Shown here piece by piece: positions 25,945-34,860 of a DNA stretch of 64,000 nucleotides. The stretch's first letter is position 1, and the number at the start of each line of letters is the position of its first letter. The translations under genes were made by a program, and so were the position numbers. The stretch comes from Photobacterium halotolerans DSM 18316 (GTDB lineage: Bacteria; Pseudomonadota; Gammaproteobacteria; Enterobacterales; Vibrionaceae), in NCBI RefSeq assembly GCF_000425165.1, contig NZ_AULG01000013.1, forward strand, positions 62,001-126,000, in the 5' to 3' direction. The notes beneath the pieces were generated by a model. The model saw only the letters and a program-made list of their open reading frames with translations. It did no database searches and was not told the origin of the DNA.

Positions 25945-26953
25945 ACAGGTATCTCCCTGTACTTTCGGCCGCCGCGTCCACTTTTGCGGCGGATCCTTTT
26001 GGCAGGGTTTTATACTTTTTCTTCCAGGCGGCCCGCAATGAGCTGGCCTGGGGGAAACCGGATTTTAACGCTGCTACCTCAATAGTGTCACCATTTTCAA
26101 TGTAGCATTTGGCTTCTTCCAGTCTCAGCTCGACCAGAAATTCCCGAATGGTCAGGCCGGTGGCGTTTTTAAATTCCCGCTGCATATGGCGGGAAGAAAC
26201 CCGAAAAGCGTCGGCAATATCGGCCAGTGCCAGTTTTTCATGCAGTCTGGCCTGCAGGTAATCCTGAATGGAATGCACCAGTGGTGAAATGTGACTGCGA
26301 TAGCTGAGCTGTTTGGATATCTGCGGATCGTTCGCCATCCGGCGCCGATAGACCACCAACTCCCGTGCCACTTCCATAGCAAACCGGCTGCCGCTGATCT
26401 CTTCGATGAGCTGAAGGGCCAGATCAATACCGGCTGTGACACCTGCCGTGGTGTAAACCTGACCATCCTGTACAAAAATCCGTTCCGGCAACACCTTCGC
26501 AGCAGGGAAATAGCGTGATAATGCTTTTGTCAGCTTGTGATGCGTTGTCGACTGACGGTTATCCAGCCAGCCTGCTAAGCCCAGTAAAAAAGCCCCGGTG
26601 CAAATACCGAGAATCCGGGTATCGGCTTTCGGGGTGCGCCTGAGCCATTCAATGCATCGCTCACTGGCCTGATTGCGGTATATCTCTTCATGGTATTTCG
26701 ATGCACACACAACCACGATGGCATTATGTGGCAAGACAGACGGCAAAGGCTGTATACCGCCGAGAGTGAGCCCCTGATGACTGTTCAGAGAGTTTTGATC
26801 ACTGATGAAATGCAGATTCAGATCCATGCCATAGCTGATGGCTTCATGAAAAGCCTGACAGGGGCCTGCCAGATCGAGTAAATGCACGTCAGGTGTCAGC
26901 AGGAAGTAGATATCAATCGGGGTATTATTCGGGTTGGCATGCTTCATTACCAT
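25925..26953 (-). CDS. GlxA-type AraC regulator with DJ-1/PfpI domain
   Basis: A 342-residue transcription factor. The N-terminal DJ-1/PfpI-like ligand domain (about 10-195) contains ILGICTGAFLLGLAGWLDNR with the nucleophile-elbow cysteine and TTAGVTAGIDLAL. The C-terminal AraC helix-turn-helix pair (about 235-330) has LADIADAFRVSSRHMQREF and EVAALKSGFPQASSLRAAWKK. It is convergent with the preceding operon and could control it, but no operator is obvious. Confidence 0.9.
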   Translation of the reverse strand: MVMKHANPNNTPIDIYFLLTPDVHLLDLAGPCQAFHEAISYGMDLNLHFISDQNSLNSHQGLTLGGIQPLPSVLPHNAIVVVCASKYHEEIYRNQASERCIEWLRRTPKADTRILGICTGAFLLGLAGWLDNRQSTTHHKLTKALSRYFPAAKVLPERIFVQDGQVYTTAGVTAGIDLALQLIEEISGSRFAMEVARELVVYRRRMANDPQISKQLSYRSHISPLVHSIQDYLQARLHEKLALADIADAFRVSSRHMQREFKNATGLTIREFLVELRLEEAKCYIENGDTIEVAALKSGFPQASSLRAAWKKKYKTLPKGSAAKVDAAAESTGRYLFNRSTG

Positions 26954-27303
26954 TCAGTCCATTGAAGGTGTATTCAGGAAACAATGTACCACCCAGCCAG
27001 ACAGAGTGACTAGTGCCATTGAAAGAGTATGGTAGTCTTGGACAATAACACTATGATTTTATTCAATGTAAGGTCGAGATATGGAAATGGAGCAGGCCTC
27101 GCAATGGCGGCCGGTATTTGGGATCCTATACCGATGCAGGGGGTAGCGAAACCGTATTACGATTTCAGTTAATGCCGATAATTACTGATATGTCTGAATC
27201 TAAGGGTAGAGTGTCCGATTAGAGATATGTATTTCTGAGCTGACCTGAGACAATGAATACATACGTACAGCGTATTTTTCTACCATCTCAGCGAAGGCAG
27301 CGC
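26954..27303. other. Intergenic region, no supported gene
   Basis: About 350 bases between divergent genes. It contains a 21-codon open frame from 27081 with no family resemblance and no good ribosome-binding site. I see no RNA structure or repeat. Confidence 0.4.
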
Positions 27304-28191
27304 ATGATCTACTTATTTCCCTTATTGACGGTTTCAATTTGGGCAGGGAATGCCATTGTTAACAAACTTTCCTACAGCGTAATCGATCCGGGAGCGATCG
27401 CCTTTTACCGCTGGTTTTTTGCCATGCTGGCACTGACACCTTTTGTTATTACCTCTGTTATCCGTCAGTGGCCAAACATTAAACCGCATTTGTCGAAGTT
27501 GGCATTGCTGGCGTTTCTGGGCATGGTGCTTAACCAGTCGCTGGGGTATTTTGCTGCACCGACCACCACAGCCACCAATATGGCGCTGATTATGTCACTG
27601 GTTCCTCTGATGAGCATGTTTCTGAGTGTGCCTATTCTGAAACAAAAGCTATCGCCACTGGCAATGGTGGGTGCTGTACTGTCGCTTGGCGGGCTGGTAT
27701 TGATGCTGAGCCACGGCGATCCGTCTCAGTTGCTCGCACAGGGTATTAATCAGGGTGATGGCTTACTCCTGCTGGCTGCGTTCGTGTATGCGCTTTACTG
27801 TGTATTACTCAAACGCTGGGATATGCCCCTGAGTAACTGGCAGTCTGTGTATGTTCAGGGCATGTTTGCCGTTCTGTTCCTCCTGCCTATGCTGTTTAAC
27901 AGTCAGCGGGTGGCGATTACCGGCGATGCACTACCTCTGGTGTTGTTTGCCGCGATTCCTGCTTCTGTGATTGCGCCCTGGTGCTGGATGAAAGGGATCA
28001 AAATGCTGGGCGCAGATAAAACAGCCATGTTCATGAACCTGATGCCAGTGATCACCGCTATCATTGCGAGTGTTCTGCTGAACGAACAGCTGGAAGCTGT
28101 GCATTTGATCGGCGGCGGTATGGTGCTTTGCGGGGTGGCCGTCGCCCAACTGAGGCTGAAAGCCCGCCGGAGCAAACTGGTGACGGCATAA
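27304..28191 (+). CDS. DMT-superfamily transporter (EamA)
   Basis: A 295-residue inner-membrane protein with ten predicted helices in two EamA repeats (WAGNAIVNKLSYSVIDP in the first, LLAAFVYALYCVLLKRWD opening the second). It is likely a metabolite exporter; the substrate is unknown. The start at 27304 (MIYLFPLL) has GAAGGCAGCGC upstream; an in-frame ATG 17 codons earlier is less likely. A strong terminator follows and marks the left edge of the phenazine island. Confidence 0.88.
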   Translation: MIYLFPLLTVSIWAGNAIVNKLSYSVIDPGAIAFYRWFFAMLALTPFVITSVIRQWPNIKPHLSKLALLAFLGMVLNQSLGYFAAPTTTATNMALIMSLVPLMSMFLSVPILKQKLSPLAMVGAVLSLGGLVLMLSHGDPSQLLAQGINQGDGLLLLAAFVYALYCVLLKRWDMPLSNWQSVYVQGMFAVLFLLPMLFNSQRVAITGDALPLVLFAAIPASVIAPWCWMKGIKMLGADKTAMFMNLMPVITAIIASVLLNEQLEAVHLIGGGMVLCGVAVAQLRLKARRSKLVTA

Positions 28192-28220
28192 CAGTGAATC
28201 AGTCAAAGATAGCATTCAGA

Positions 28221-28247
28221 AAGGCAGCGGAAACGCTGCTTTTTTTA
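28221..28247 (+). terminator. Terminator after the EamA transporter gene
   Basis: AAGGCAGCG-GAAA-CGCTGCTTT hairpin with a GNRA-type loop and a T-run. Confidence 0.9.
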
Positions 28248-28259
28248 TCAGTAGTGCAC

Positions 28260-28659
28260 AGTTATTGCTGTTGATTGCTGATAGTCAAATAAATTTGAAT
28301 TAAAAACTTCACCAAAGAGAACTCAGTTGCGCAGAAAGATCCGATGATGAATTAATTTTGATGTCATTGTTTTGATGATGATCAAAATCCATCCGAGAAA
28401 ATCAAAGGTTATATTCCATATAGGGATAAAATTGATTCTAACTCATTGAACATAAAATGCTTAGTGTGACTATTTCCACAAAAAACACTTAAATAAAAGA
28501 GAAATATAGAATAATAAATTTTTAAAACAATCACTTATAGTGAGATTTCTGACTATAGATAATTCTATAGGCACTTTTTTGCATATTGAGTATTGAAGTT
28601 GTAAATAAAGATGTTAAAGTTTCTCAAAATGTTAATAAGGCAATTTTGAAGGAATGAAA
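28260..28659. promoter_or_regulatory. AT-rich regulatory region ahead of the phenazine cluster
   Basis: About 400 AT-rich bases without a gene, the only sizeable gap before a 16-kb co-directional gene run. It carries three palindromes: TTTTGAT-GATG-ATCAAAA (28370-28387), TCACT-TAT-AGTGA (28531-28543) and CTATAG-N6-CTATAG (28553-28570). They are candidate operators for the cluster; which protein binds is unknown. Confidence 0.55.
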
Positions 28660-29049
28660 ATGGTTAATAAAAACGCACCAGCATCATTAGCTAACCTACA
28701 TTTGATATATGTGTCTGATGTCGAGCGTTCAACAGATTTATATAAAGAGCTTTTTAATGCTGAACCTGTTTTCAGTAGCCCACGTTATGTCGCGTTTCCT
28801 ACTTCTGAATCCGGGAGTGCATTATTTGCACTGTGGTCGGGCGGAGCCGTACCTGATCCTGAAATCCAGAGATATAGTGAAATCGGAATCATGCTAAAAA
28901 CTAATGATGATGTAAACCTTAAGTTTGAAACGTTAAAAGAACATCCAAGTTTATCTATCGTTAAAGAACCTTATGATGAAGTATTTGGTCGAACTTTTGT
29001 TGTAAAAGATCCTGATGGACACTTAATTCGTATCAGTCCACTCGATTAA
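28660..29049 (+). CDS. ehpR: EhpR-like phenazine-binding resistance protein
   Basis: A 129-residue VOC/glyoxalase-bleomycin-resistance fold protein. It has LIYVSDVERSTDLYKELF at the start and RTFVVKDPDGHLIRISPLD at the end; a metal-binding enzyme triad is not evident. It resembles EhpR of Pantoea agglomerans Eh1087, which binds griseoluteic acid and protects the producer. It is the first gene of the cluster, as expected for self-resistance. The start at 28660 is chosen because AAGGA is too close to the earlier ATG (28654). It could be another VOC protein, but the context strongly favours EhpR. Confidence 0.82.
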   Translation: MVNKNAPASLANLHLIYVSDVERSTDLYKELFNAEPVFSSPRYVAFPTSESGSALFALWSGGAVPDPEIQRYSEIGIMLKTNDDVNLKFETLKEHPSLSIVKEPYDEVFGRTFVVKDPDGHLIRISPLD

Positions 29050-29060
29050 TCATCTTAATC

Positions 29061-29104
29061 TGGGTATCAGTTGAATTACTCAACATTGAGCCTTCTGGTA
29101 CCCA
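29061..29104 (+). promoter_or_regulatory. Possible hairpin between ehpR and phzB
   Basis: The outer arms TGGGTA/TACCCA enclose an inner GTTGA-ATTAC-TCAAC stem, followed by an AT-rich stretch with a CTTTTCTTTT tract. It could attenuate transcription between the resistance gene and the biosynthetic genes, or be chance. Confidence 0.3.
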
Positions 29105-29183
29105 ATTATTAAAATTCTTTTCTTTTAGCTATCATCATTGATGTATGGGCGCTATTTTTTACTCTAAAAAGTGAATTTTTATT

Positions 29184-29651
29184 ATGAATGTTGAAGAAAA
29201 TACAATACGCGAAACAAACCGTGAAGTTGTCAGGAAGTATTTAGAATATACAAAAGGAAAATTGCGATTAGAACGACATAAATTGTATGCAGACGATGCA
29301 CAAGGAGGGCTTTGGACGACTGAGACTGGTCAACCGATTATCATTCGTGGAATTGAAAGTTTGGAGCGTCATGCACATTGGTCTCTACAATGTTTTCCCG
29401 ATTGGGAGTGGTATAACATTGAAATTTATACAACGGACAATCCAAATCATATCTGGGTAGAATGTGATGGCAGAGGCATCATTCGTTTTCCGGGGTATCC
29501 AGAGAAATATTATGAGAATCACTTTATTCATTCGTTTGAATTACATGATGGGTTGATTGTCAGAAATCGAGAGTTTATGAACCCAATCATGCAGTTAAAA
29601 GCGTTAGATATCAGTGTTCCGAAAATAAAAAGAGAAGGTATACCTGCCTAA
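29184..29651 (+). CDS. phzB: Phenazine biosynthesis protein PhzA/PhzB
   Basis: A 155-residue SnoaL/NTF2-fold protein that promotes condensation of two 6-amino-5-oxo-cyclohex-2-ene-1-carboxylate molecules to the tricyclic phenazine precursor. Typical blocks are NREVVRKYLEYTKGKLRLERHKLYA, HWSLQCFPDWEWYN and HFIHSFELHDG. There is a single copy, as in the Eh1087 cluster, rather than the phzA-phzB pair of pseudomonads. No strong Shine-Dalgarno site is seen before the ATG. Confidence 0.93.
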   Translation: MNVEENTIRETNREVVRKYLEYTKGKLRLERHKLYADDAQGGLWTTETGQPIIIRGIESLERHAHWSLQCFPDWEWYNIEIYTTDNPNHIWVECDGRGIIRFPGYPEKYYENHFIHSFELHDGLIVRNREFMNPIMQLKALDISVPKIKREGIPA

Positions 29652-29748
29652 TAATTTAATATTTATTTAAATGCCGAGAAGATAAATTTAACGTTCATGA
29701 ATATCATGCTTGATGCATTCAAGAAAATGGAGTTAAAAAGGATTTTCA

Positions 29749-30378
29749 ATGTATAGGACTCTTAAGTCAGAACCATATAATACTAACGATTTGATCCTCC
29801 CTTCTAATCAAGTTTTGAATTGGGATATTAATAAAAAAAGTTGCGCGCTTCTCGTACATGATATGCAAAGATATTTTGTGAATTCATTACCGGAAGAGAC
29901 TGCAGAAAATTTAGTGACTGCAACTGAAAGAATCATGCATTGGGCGAGAAAAAATAACATCCCAGTTATCTATAGTGCGCAACCAGGGAGAATGTCACTG
30001 GAACAGCGTGGATTACTTGCTGACCTTTGGGGACCCGGCATGCGGACCTGTGAGGAAGACCGTCGGGTGATTAATGAACTCACTCCACAGTCTGACGATA
30101 TCGTATTAACGAAGTGGCGTTATAGTGCATTCTTTAATTCCGAATTAGAAGAAATACTTTCAGCGCGCGGTTGTGATTCATTAATGATTACGGGCCTGTA
30201 TGCATCGATAGGTATTCAGGCGACAGCCATTGATGCATTTACACGGGATATTCGTCCAATTGTTATTGCTGATGCAACGGCTGATTTTACAAGAATAAGT
30301 CATCAGCAAGCTTTGAATTACATGTCAGACACGTGCGCAAAAGTCATATCAAAACTTGAGTTAGATAATTATGAGTAG
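29749..30378 (+). CDS. phzD: Isochorismatase-family phenazine enzyme PhzD
   Basis: A 209-residue hydrolase that converts 2-amino-2-desoxyisochorismate to trans-2,3-dihydro-3-hydroxyanthranilate (DHHA). The catalytic aspartate is in LLVHDMQRYFV and the lysine in VLTKWRYSAF. The canonical cysteine of isochorismatases is replaced within GLYASIGIQ, as in known PhzD proteins (GVYAHVG). Length matches PhzD. AAAGGATTTTCA precedes the ATG. The gene end overlaps phzE by 8 bases. Confidence 0.95.
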   Translation: MYRTLKSEPYNTNDLILPSNQVLNWDINKKSCALLVHDMQRYFVNSLPEETAENLVTATERIMHWARKNNIPVIYSAQPGRMSLEQRGLLADLWGPGMRTCEEDRRVINELTPQSDDIVLTKWRYSAFFNSELEEILSARGCDSLMITGLYASIGIQATAIDAFTRDIRPIVIADATADFTRISHQQALNYMSDTCAKVISKLELDNYE

Positions 30379-32302
30379 TCTGCTATCTTCAATTATTTCA
30401 AATCCAGAAAAACCATTTGCTATTATTTATCGTCCCACAATAGACGCTGGAATGATTAACCTATTTCAGTGCAGTGTTGATAAACATATGGTAATTAATG
30501 AAGCTATAGAACAGACACAATTAAAATCAGATAAAGGCCTTTTATTACTGCCTTTCAGACAAGTCATAGAGAATGATTATAATGCGATAGACGATGAAAT
30601 GCCCGTGCTGAGTTTGGCAATTGAGGTATCTGAAAAAATTCCTGTACATGAGTTTATTCATTCCATAACAGATTATTCAGTTAACACAAAGCATGAACAT
30701 TTTAATTTAAACGATCAAGAATATAGTCGCCGGGTTCGTCATTTGATTGACAATGAAATCGGACAAGGTGCAGGGTCAAACTTTGTATTGCAACGAAAAC
30801 TTCATGCAACCATTGATGAATATGAACCATCAAAGTTGTTCAGCTTGTTTCGAAATTTATTAAAAACAGAAAGTTCAGCTTATTGGATTTTCTTGATTCA
30901 AACAGGTGAGCAATCGTTTATTGGAGCATCTCCTGAACTACACGCATCTTTAAATAATGGTGAAGTGATGATGAATCCAATTAGTGGTACCTATGCTTAC
31001 CCATCTGATGGAGCGATGGATGAATCAATTCTGAGTTTTCTTTCATGTCAGAAAGAAATCGGAGAGTTATCCATGGTTGTAGATGAAGAACTAAAAATGA
31101 TGTCTAGCCTCTGTGAATCGGGTGGACAAGTGAGTGCCCTGAAATTAAAACAACTGAGTCGCGTAGCGCATACAGAGTATATTCTGAGTGGTCAAAGTGA
31201 AGCGAGTATTGCTAAAGTCTTGAAAGAGACGTTGCCTGCACCAACCGTAACAGGCAGCCCAGTCCAAAATGCTTGTAATGTGATTTCGCGTTATGAGCCT
31301 GAAGGACGCCGTTATTACAGCGGAGTTGTGGCATTCGTTGAGAAGCACGGTGAATCTACAGCGCTGGATTCTGCGATCCTCATTCGTACGGCTGAAATCG
31401 GTCAGCAAGGTGAAGTAGAAATCACAGCAGGGGCGACCATTGTTAGAGATTCAATTCCGGTTAATGAAACCAACGAAACTCGCAGTAAAGCAGCTTCTTT
31501 GTATCATGCAATGTTTGGTGCAGAACAACGTTCGGGAGTCAAACAAGGACGGAACTCACCAGATAAGCAAGCAACTTTGCTGAATGATATCCCGGGGGTT
31601 CAGGAGCTATTAGCACGGCGAAGCACAGAAAATTCGAATTTCTGGCGAACTGAACCCAATAAACGAAATCGGCAGGATGACTGTTATCTGGGCAAACAGG
31701 TTTTAATCATCGACGGTAACGATACATTCACATCAATGTTAAAGACGTTGTTCACCTCTGCTGGCGCTATTGCGACAGTTGTCAAAGTGGCAGAGGAGAT
31801 TGATTTTACTTCCTATGACCTGGTGCTGGCAGGGCCTGGACCCGGAAATCCAGAAGATAAATCGGATAAACGCGTCTTTTTAATGCGGAAACTGATCAGA
31901 AGATTAATTGAAGCAGAACACCCATTTTTTGCTGTTTGTCTGAGTCATCAATTATTGGCTCAAGAGCTTGGGTTACCAATCATTCGTCTTAATCCGCCAA
32001 ACCAAGGATTACAGAAAGCCATCACTTTGGGTAACCAAAAAGAACTTGTTGGATTTTACAATACATTTTGTGTTACGGCAGATGATATGACAATCCTCAA
32101 AATGAAAGAAAGAGATATCGACTTATTTTTAGATGAAAAAACACATCAAATATATGCGATCCAAAGCAGTTGTTTTGCATCAGTACAATTTCATTTGGAA
32201 TCATTTTTAACGGTTAATGGCCCACAACTTCTCGATTATTTTGTGAAGCCTCTCTTGAATTATCAGTATTTTAAGGAAGCAGAAGTATGCGCAGTCATAT
32301 AA
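30371..32302 (+). CDS. phzE: 2-amino-2-desoxyisochorismate synthase PhzE
   Basis: A 643-residue fusion that aminates chorismate to ADIC, the entry step of phenazine synthesis. Residues about 100-395 are the chorismate-using anthranilate-synthase-I-like domain (GASPELHASL, MNPISGTYAYPSDG, EITAGATIVRDS). Residues about 435-635 are the class I glutamine amidotransferase with the nucleophile in FFAVCLSHQLLAQELGLP and the His-Glu pair in QFHLES. Length fits PhzE. It is coupled to phzD and phzF by overlaps. Confidence 0.96.
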   Translation: MSSLLSSIISNPEKPFAIIYRPTIDAGMINLFQCSVDKHMVINEAIEQTQLKSDKGLLLLPFRQVIENDYNAIDDEMPVLSLAIEVSEKIPVHEFIHSITDYSVNTKHEHFNLNDQEYSRRVRHLIDNEIGQGAGSNFVLQRKLHATIDEYEPSKLFSLFRNLLKTESSAYWIFLIQTGEQSFIGASPELHASLNNGEVMMNPISGTYAYPSDGAMDESILSFLSCQKEIGELSMVVDEELKMMSSLCESGGQVSALKLKQLSRVAHTEYILSGQSEASIAKVLKETLPAPTVTGSPVQNACNVISRYEPEGRRYYSGVVAFVEKHGESTALDSAILIRTAEIGQQGEVEITAGATIVRDSIPVNETNETRSKAASLYHAMFGAEQRSGVKQGRNSPDKQATLLNDIPGVQELLARRSTENSNFWRTEPNKRNRQDDCYLGKQVLIIDGNDTFTSMLKTLFTSAGAIATVVKVAEEIDFTSYDLVLAGPGPGNPEDKSDKRVFLMRKLIRRLIEAEHPFFAVCLSHQLLAQELGLPIIRLNPPNQGLQKAITLGNQKELVGFYNTFCVTADDMTILKMKERDIDLFLDEKTHQIYAIQSSCFASVQFHLESFLTVNGPQLLDYFVKPLLNYQYFKEAEVCAVI

Positions 32303-33138
32303 AATTAGAATATGGTGTGTTTAATGCTTTTACTCACTCGCCAATCTCAGGAAATCCTGTGGCAGTTTTTTATGAGTCTGAGCAATTATCAGCATCATTC
32401 ATGCAGTCTATTGCCAGTCAACTACAGTTATCTGAAACGACTTTTCTCCATACGAGTCATGATAAAAAAAATGTGGAAGTTCGCATTTTTACACCTGTGA
32501 ATGAATTACCATTTGCTGGTCATCCGTTAATGGGTACTGCTGCTGCATATGCAAGAAAGTACAACGTTAATGATTTTGTATTTCATACAAAAAAGGGTCC
32601 TGCATCAGTCTCAGTCAAACATATCTCTGATGATGTGAGCGAAGTGGAAATGACAGTTCCGCTTGCAACATCACAACCTTTTTCTGAGAAAGATAAATTG
32701 CTAAAAGCATTAGGTTTGGAAGGGTCTGAGTTACCCATCGAAATGTATGATGCAGGTGCCAGACATGTTTTGGTTTCAGTGAGTGATAAATCTGTGTTAC
32801 ATCAGATCAAACCCAATCATACCGCGCTTGAAGCATTCGAAAATATGGCAATTAACTGTTTTTGCTGGGATGGAGATAGCATTGAAAATCGAATGTTTTC
32901 ACCAGCGTATGGCGTCAAAGAAGATGCTGGTACGGGTTCTGTGGTATGGCCAATAGCACAACATCTGGTTCAATATGGACAGTTTTCACTCAATAAAAAA
33001 CTGATGATACTGCAAGGGACACAACTGAGCCGGCAATCTGAAATGTATGGTGAAATTAAGTCTGATCAAGGTATCGGAACCCATGCAATATTATCAGGAA
33101 ATGTTTATCACTTCTCGGATTGTCAAGCCAGAATTTAA
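32287..33138 (+). CDS. phzF: DHHA isomerase PhzF
   Basis: A 283-residue PhzF that isomerises DHHA to the aminoketone that dimerises to phenazine. The catalytic glutamate is in LQLSETTFLH, the conserved LPFAGHPLMGTA follows and the second-half acid loop is SPAYGVKEDAGTGSVVWP. It overlaps phzE by 16 bases; AAGGAAGCAGAAGT lies upstream. The two PhzF lobes are intact. Confidence 0.95.
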   Translation: MRSHIKLEYGVFNAFTHSPISGNPVAVFYESEQLSASFMQSIASQLQLSETTFLHTSHDKKNVEVRIFTPVNELPFAGHPLMGTAAAYARKYNVNDFVFHTKKGPASVSVKHISDDVSEVEMTVPLATSQPFSEKDKLLKALGLEGSELPIEMYDAGARHVLVSVSDKSVLHQIKPNHTALEAFENMAINCFCWDGDSIENRMFSPAYGVKEDAGTGSVVWPIAQHLVQYGQFSLNKKLMILQGTQLSRQSEMYGEIKSDQGIGTHAILSGNVYHFSDCQARI

Positions 33139-33158
33139 TTGAGTGAAAGAGATAGAAA

Positions 33159-33788
33159 ATGAGTAGACTTGAGTCATTAACTGGGCGATTGAATTTACCA
33201 TTTCCACAATATGATACACCACCGGATTCACCTAAGGAAATCATAAATCAATGGATCACCCGAGCCCGATCCGGTGATGTCAGAGAACCTGACGCTTATA
33301 CACTTGCGACATGTAATTCTGCCGGTGAAATAACAATGAGAACCATGTTTCCGATCACTATAGACGGCGAAGTCATGTTATTTGCAACGCATAGTTGTAG
33401 TCGAAAAGGGAGTGATATCAGAGAAAGTGGTATCGCGAGTGCACATATTTACTGGCGTGAGATCGGTCGTCAGTTAAGTGTTTCCGGTACAATGAGTTTA
33501 GCGGATGAATCGATCGCTGATTCGGCATGGAATGCACGTGATGCTGCTTATGATCCTGTTTCTGTTGTGTCTCATCAAAGTGAAAAATTTAATGATTTTG
33601 ATTCATTTTATAGAGATGTTAAAGGATATGAAAATCAAGGGAAACAACCAAAGCCTGAACGTTTTGTTGTTTATGCGTTGAAAATTAATCATTGTGAATT
33701 TTGGTCGGCAAACCAAGACCGGATTCATCAAAGATTAGCTTATACATTGACTGAAAAAGGATGGTACTGTGAAAGATTACAGCCATGA
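33159..33788 (+). CDS. phzG: FMN-dependent oxidase PhzG
   Basis: A 209-residue protein of the pyridoxamine-5'-phosphate oxidase fold. It helps oxidise the reduced tricycle toward phenazine-1,6-dicarboxylate or phenazine-1-carboxylate. Recognisable parts are NQWITRARSGDVREPDAYTL, ATHSCSRKGSDIRESG (FMN-binding region) and YALKINHCEFW near the C-terminus. It overlaps the next gene by 20 bases. Confidence 0.93.
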   Translation: MSRLESLTGRLNLPFPQYDTPPDSPKEIINQWITRARSGDVREPDAYTLATCNSAGEITMRTMFPITIDGEVMLFATHSCSRKGSDIRESGIASAHIYWREIGRQLSVSGTMSLADESIADSAWNARDAAYDPVSVVSHQSEKFNDFDSFYRDVKGYENQGKQPKPERFVVYALKINHCEFWSANQDRIHQRLAYTLTEKGWYCERLQP

Positions 33789-34860
33789 TCTGAACGAAAT
33801 TGAAAACTTAAATAAACCTGATCTTTTTATTCAGTCAATAATTAAATGGCATTTTTCTGAAGAAACAGGGTCAGAGTTCTGGTTGAAAATACGTTCTGAG
33901 TTGGAGTTTGATCCAATAAAGGAAGTTAACACTTTCAGCGACTTGAAGAAGTTTCCTGATTTTTCAGAACGTTTAAGAACGGTTCCTGTCGAGCAATTAA
34001 TCCCACGTGGATTGAAAGATGATAAGAACTTTTCAGTTTATGAAAGTGGAGGAACCACTGGGGCACCTAAGTATGTGATAGCCTATGATGCATGGATAAA
34101 TAATCTTGTAGATTGGCGAATGTCCTCCTATAAAAATCGTCCGGGTCGCCCAACAGGGAATACATTGGCCGCGGTCCCTACTGGTCCACATATTGTTGGT
34201 GCTATTAATAAAATTCGGGCCAAAGCATTAGGTGGCGTTTTTTTTTCGATCGATATTGATCCCCGTTGGGTAAAACAGTTAATCTCGAAAAATGAAATGC
34301 AGTCAGTTCGGAGTTATTCATCTCATTTAGTTGAACAGATCAGAAATACGCTGTTGACTCAACAGATCCGCTTTCTTGTCACCACGCCACCTATTTTACG
34401 AGCCCTGCTCAAAGATGAATCTTTGGTAGAACATATGCGAAAAACGCTTGTTCAGATTACTTTAGGTGGGACAGAAATTGATCTGGATGAAGTTAAGTTT
34501 ATTGCAACAGAAATTTTGCCTGAATGTGAATTCAGTGCGAGCTATGGAAGCACTTCAGCATTAGGTGTTTCTCGCTCTTCACTGATTCATCGTGAGAGCT
34601 TATATGTGGAATACGACAACTATAGTCCGTTTATTACGTATGAAGTTGTCAATGCTGCAACACAAGAGCCTGTCAATTATGGTCAGCGGGGACAAGTTAT
34701 TGTGTCTCATCTGAGCAGATATGCGTTTTATCCCCGTGTGATTGAACGTGATACCGCGATCAGATTAGAAGGAAAACAGGGCCAAGTTGGCGATAGGGTG
34801 GCTAATATCTCACCCCTGCGTGTTGTTGAGGGTAATCAGGTGATTGAGGGTGTCTACTGA
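33769..34860 (+). CDS. ehpF: ANL-superfamily aryl-carboxylate adenylating enzyme, EhpF-like
   Basis: A 363-residue adenylating enzyme, short for the ANL superfamily. The ATP P-loop is YESGGTTGAPKYV (about residue 88), followed by FSASYGSTSALGVS, the usual A5-like region. It corresponds to EhpF of P. agglomerans, proposed to activate one carboxyl of phenazine-1,6-dicarboxylate so that the partner reductase can make an aldehyde. The GTG start is preceded by AAAAAGGATGGTACT and lies inside phzG. LuxE-like acyl-protein synthetase is an alternative name for the same activity type. Confidence 0.85.
   Translation: MKDYSHDLNEIENLNKPDLFIQSIIKWHFSEETGSEFWLKIRSELEFDPIKEVNTFSDLKKFPDFSERLRTVPVEQLIPRGLKDDKNFSVYESGGTTGAPKYVIAYDAWINNLVDWRMSSYKNRPGRPTGNTLAAVPTGPHIVGAINKIRAKALGGVFFSIDIDPRWVKQLISKNEMQSVRSYSSHLVEQIRNTLLTQQIRFLVTTPPILRALLKDESLVEHMRKTLVQITLGGTEIDLDEVKFIATEILPECEFSASYGSTSALGVSRSSLIHRESLYVEYDNYSPFITYEVVNAATQEPVNYGQRGQVIVSHLSRYAFYPRVIERDTAIRLEGKQGQVGDRVANISPLRVVEGNQVIEGVY

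Noticed and set aside
27081-27146. Short ORF MEMEQASQWRPVFGILYRCR
   Set aside because: 21 codons with no ribosome-binding site of note; possibly a regulator relic but unsupported.
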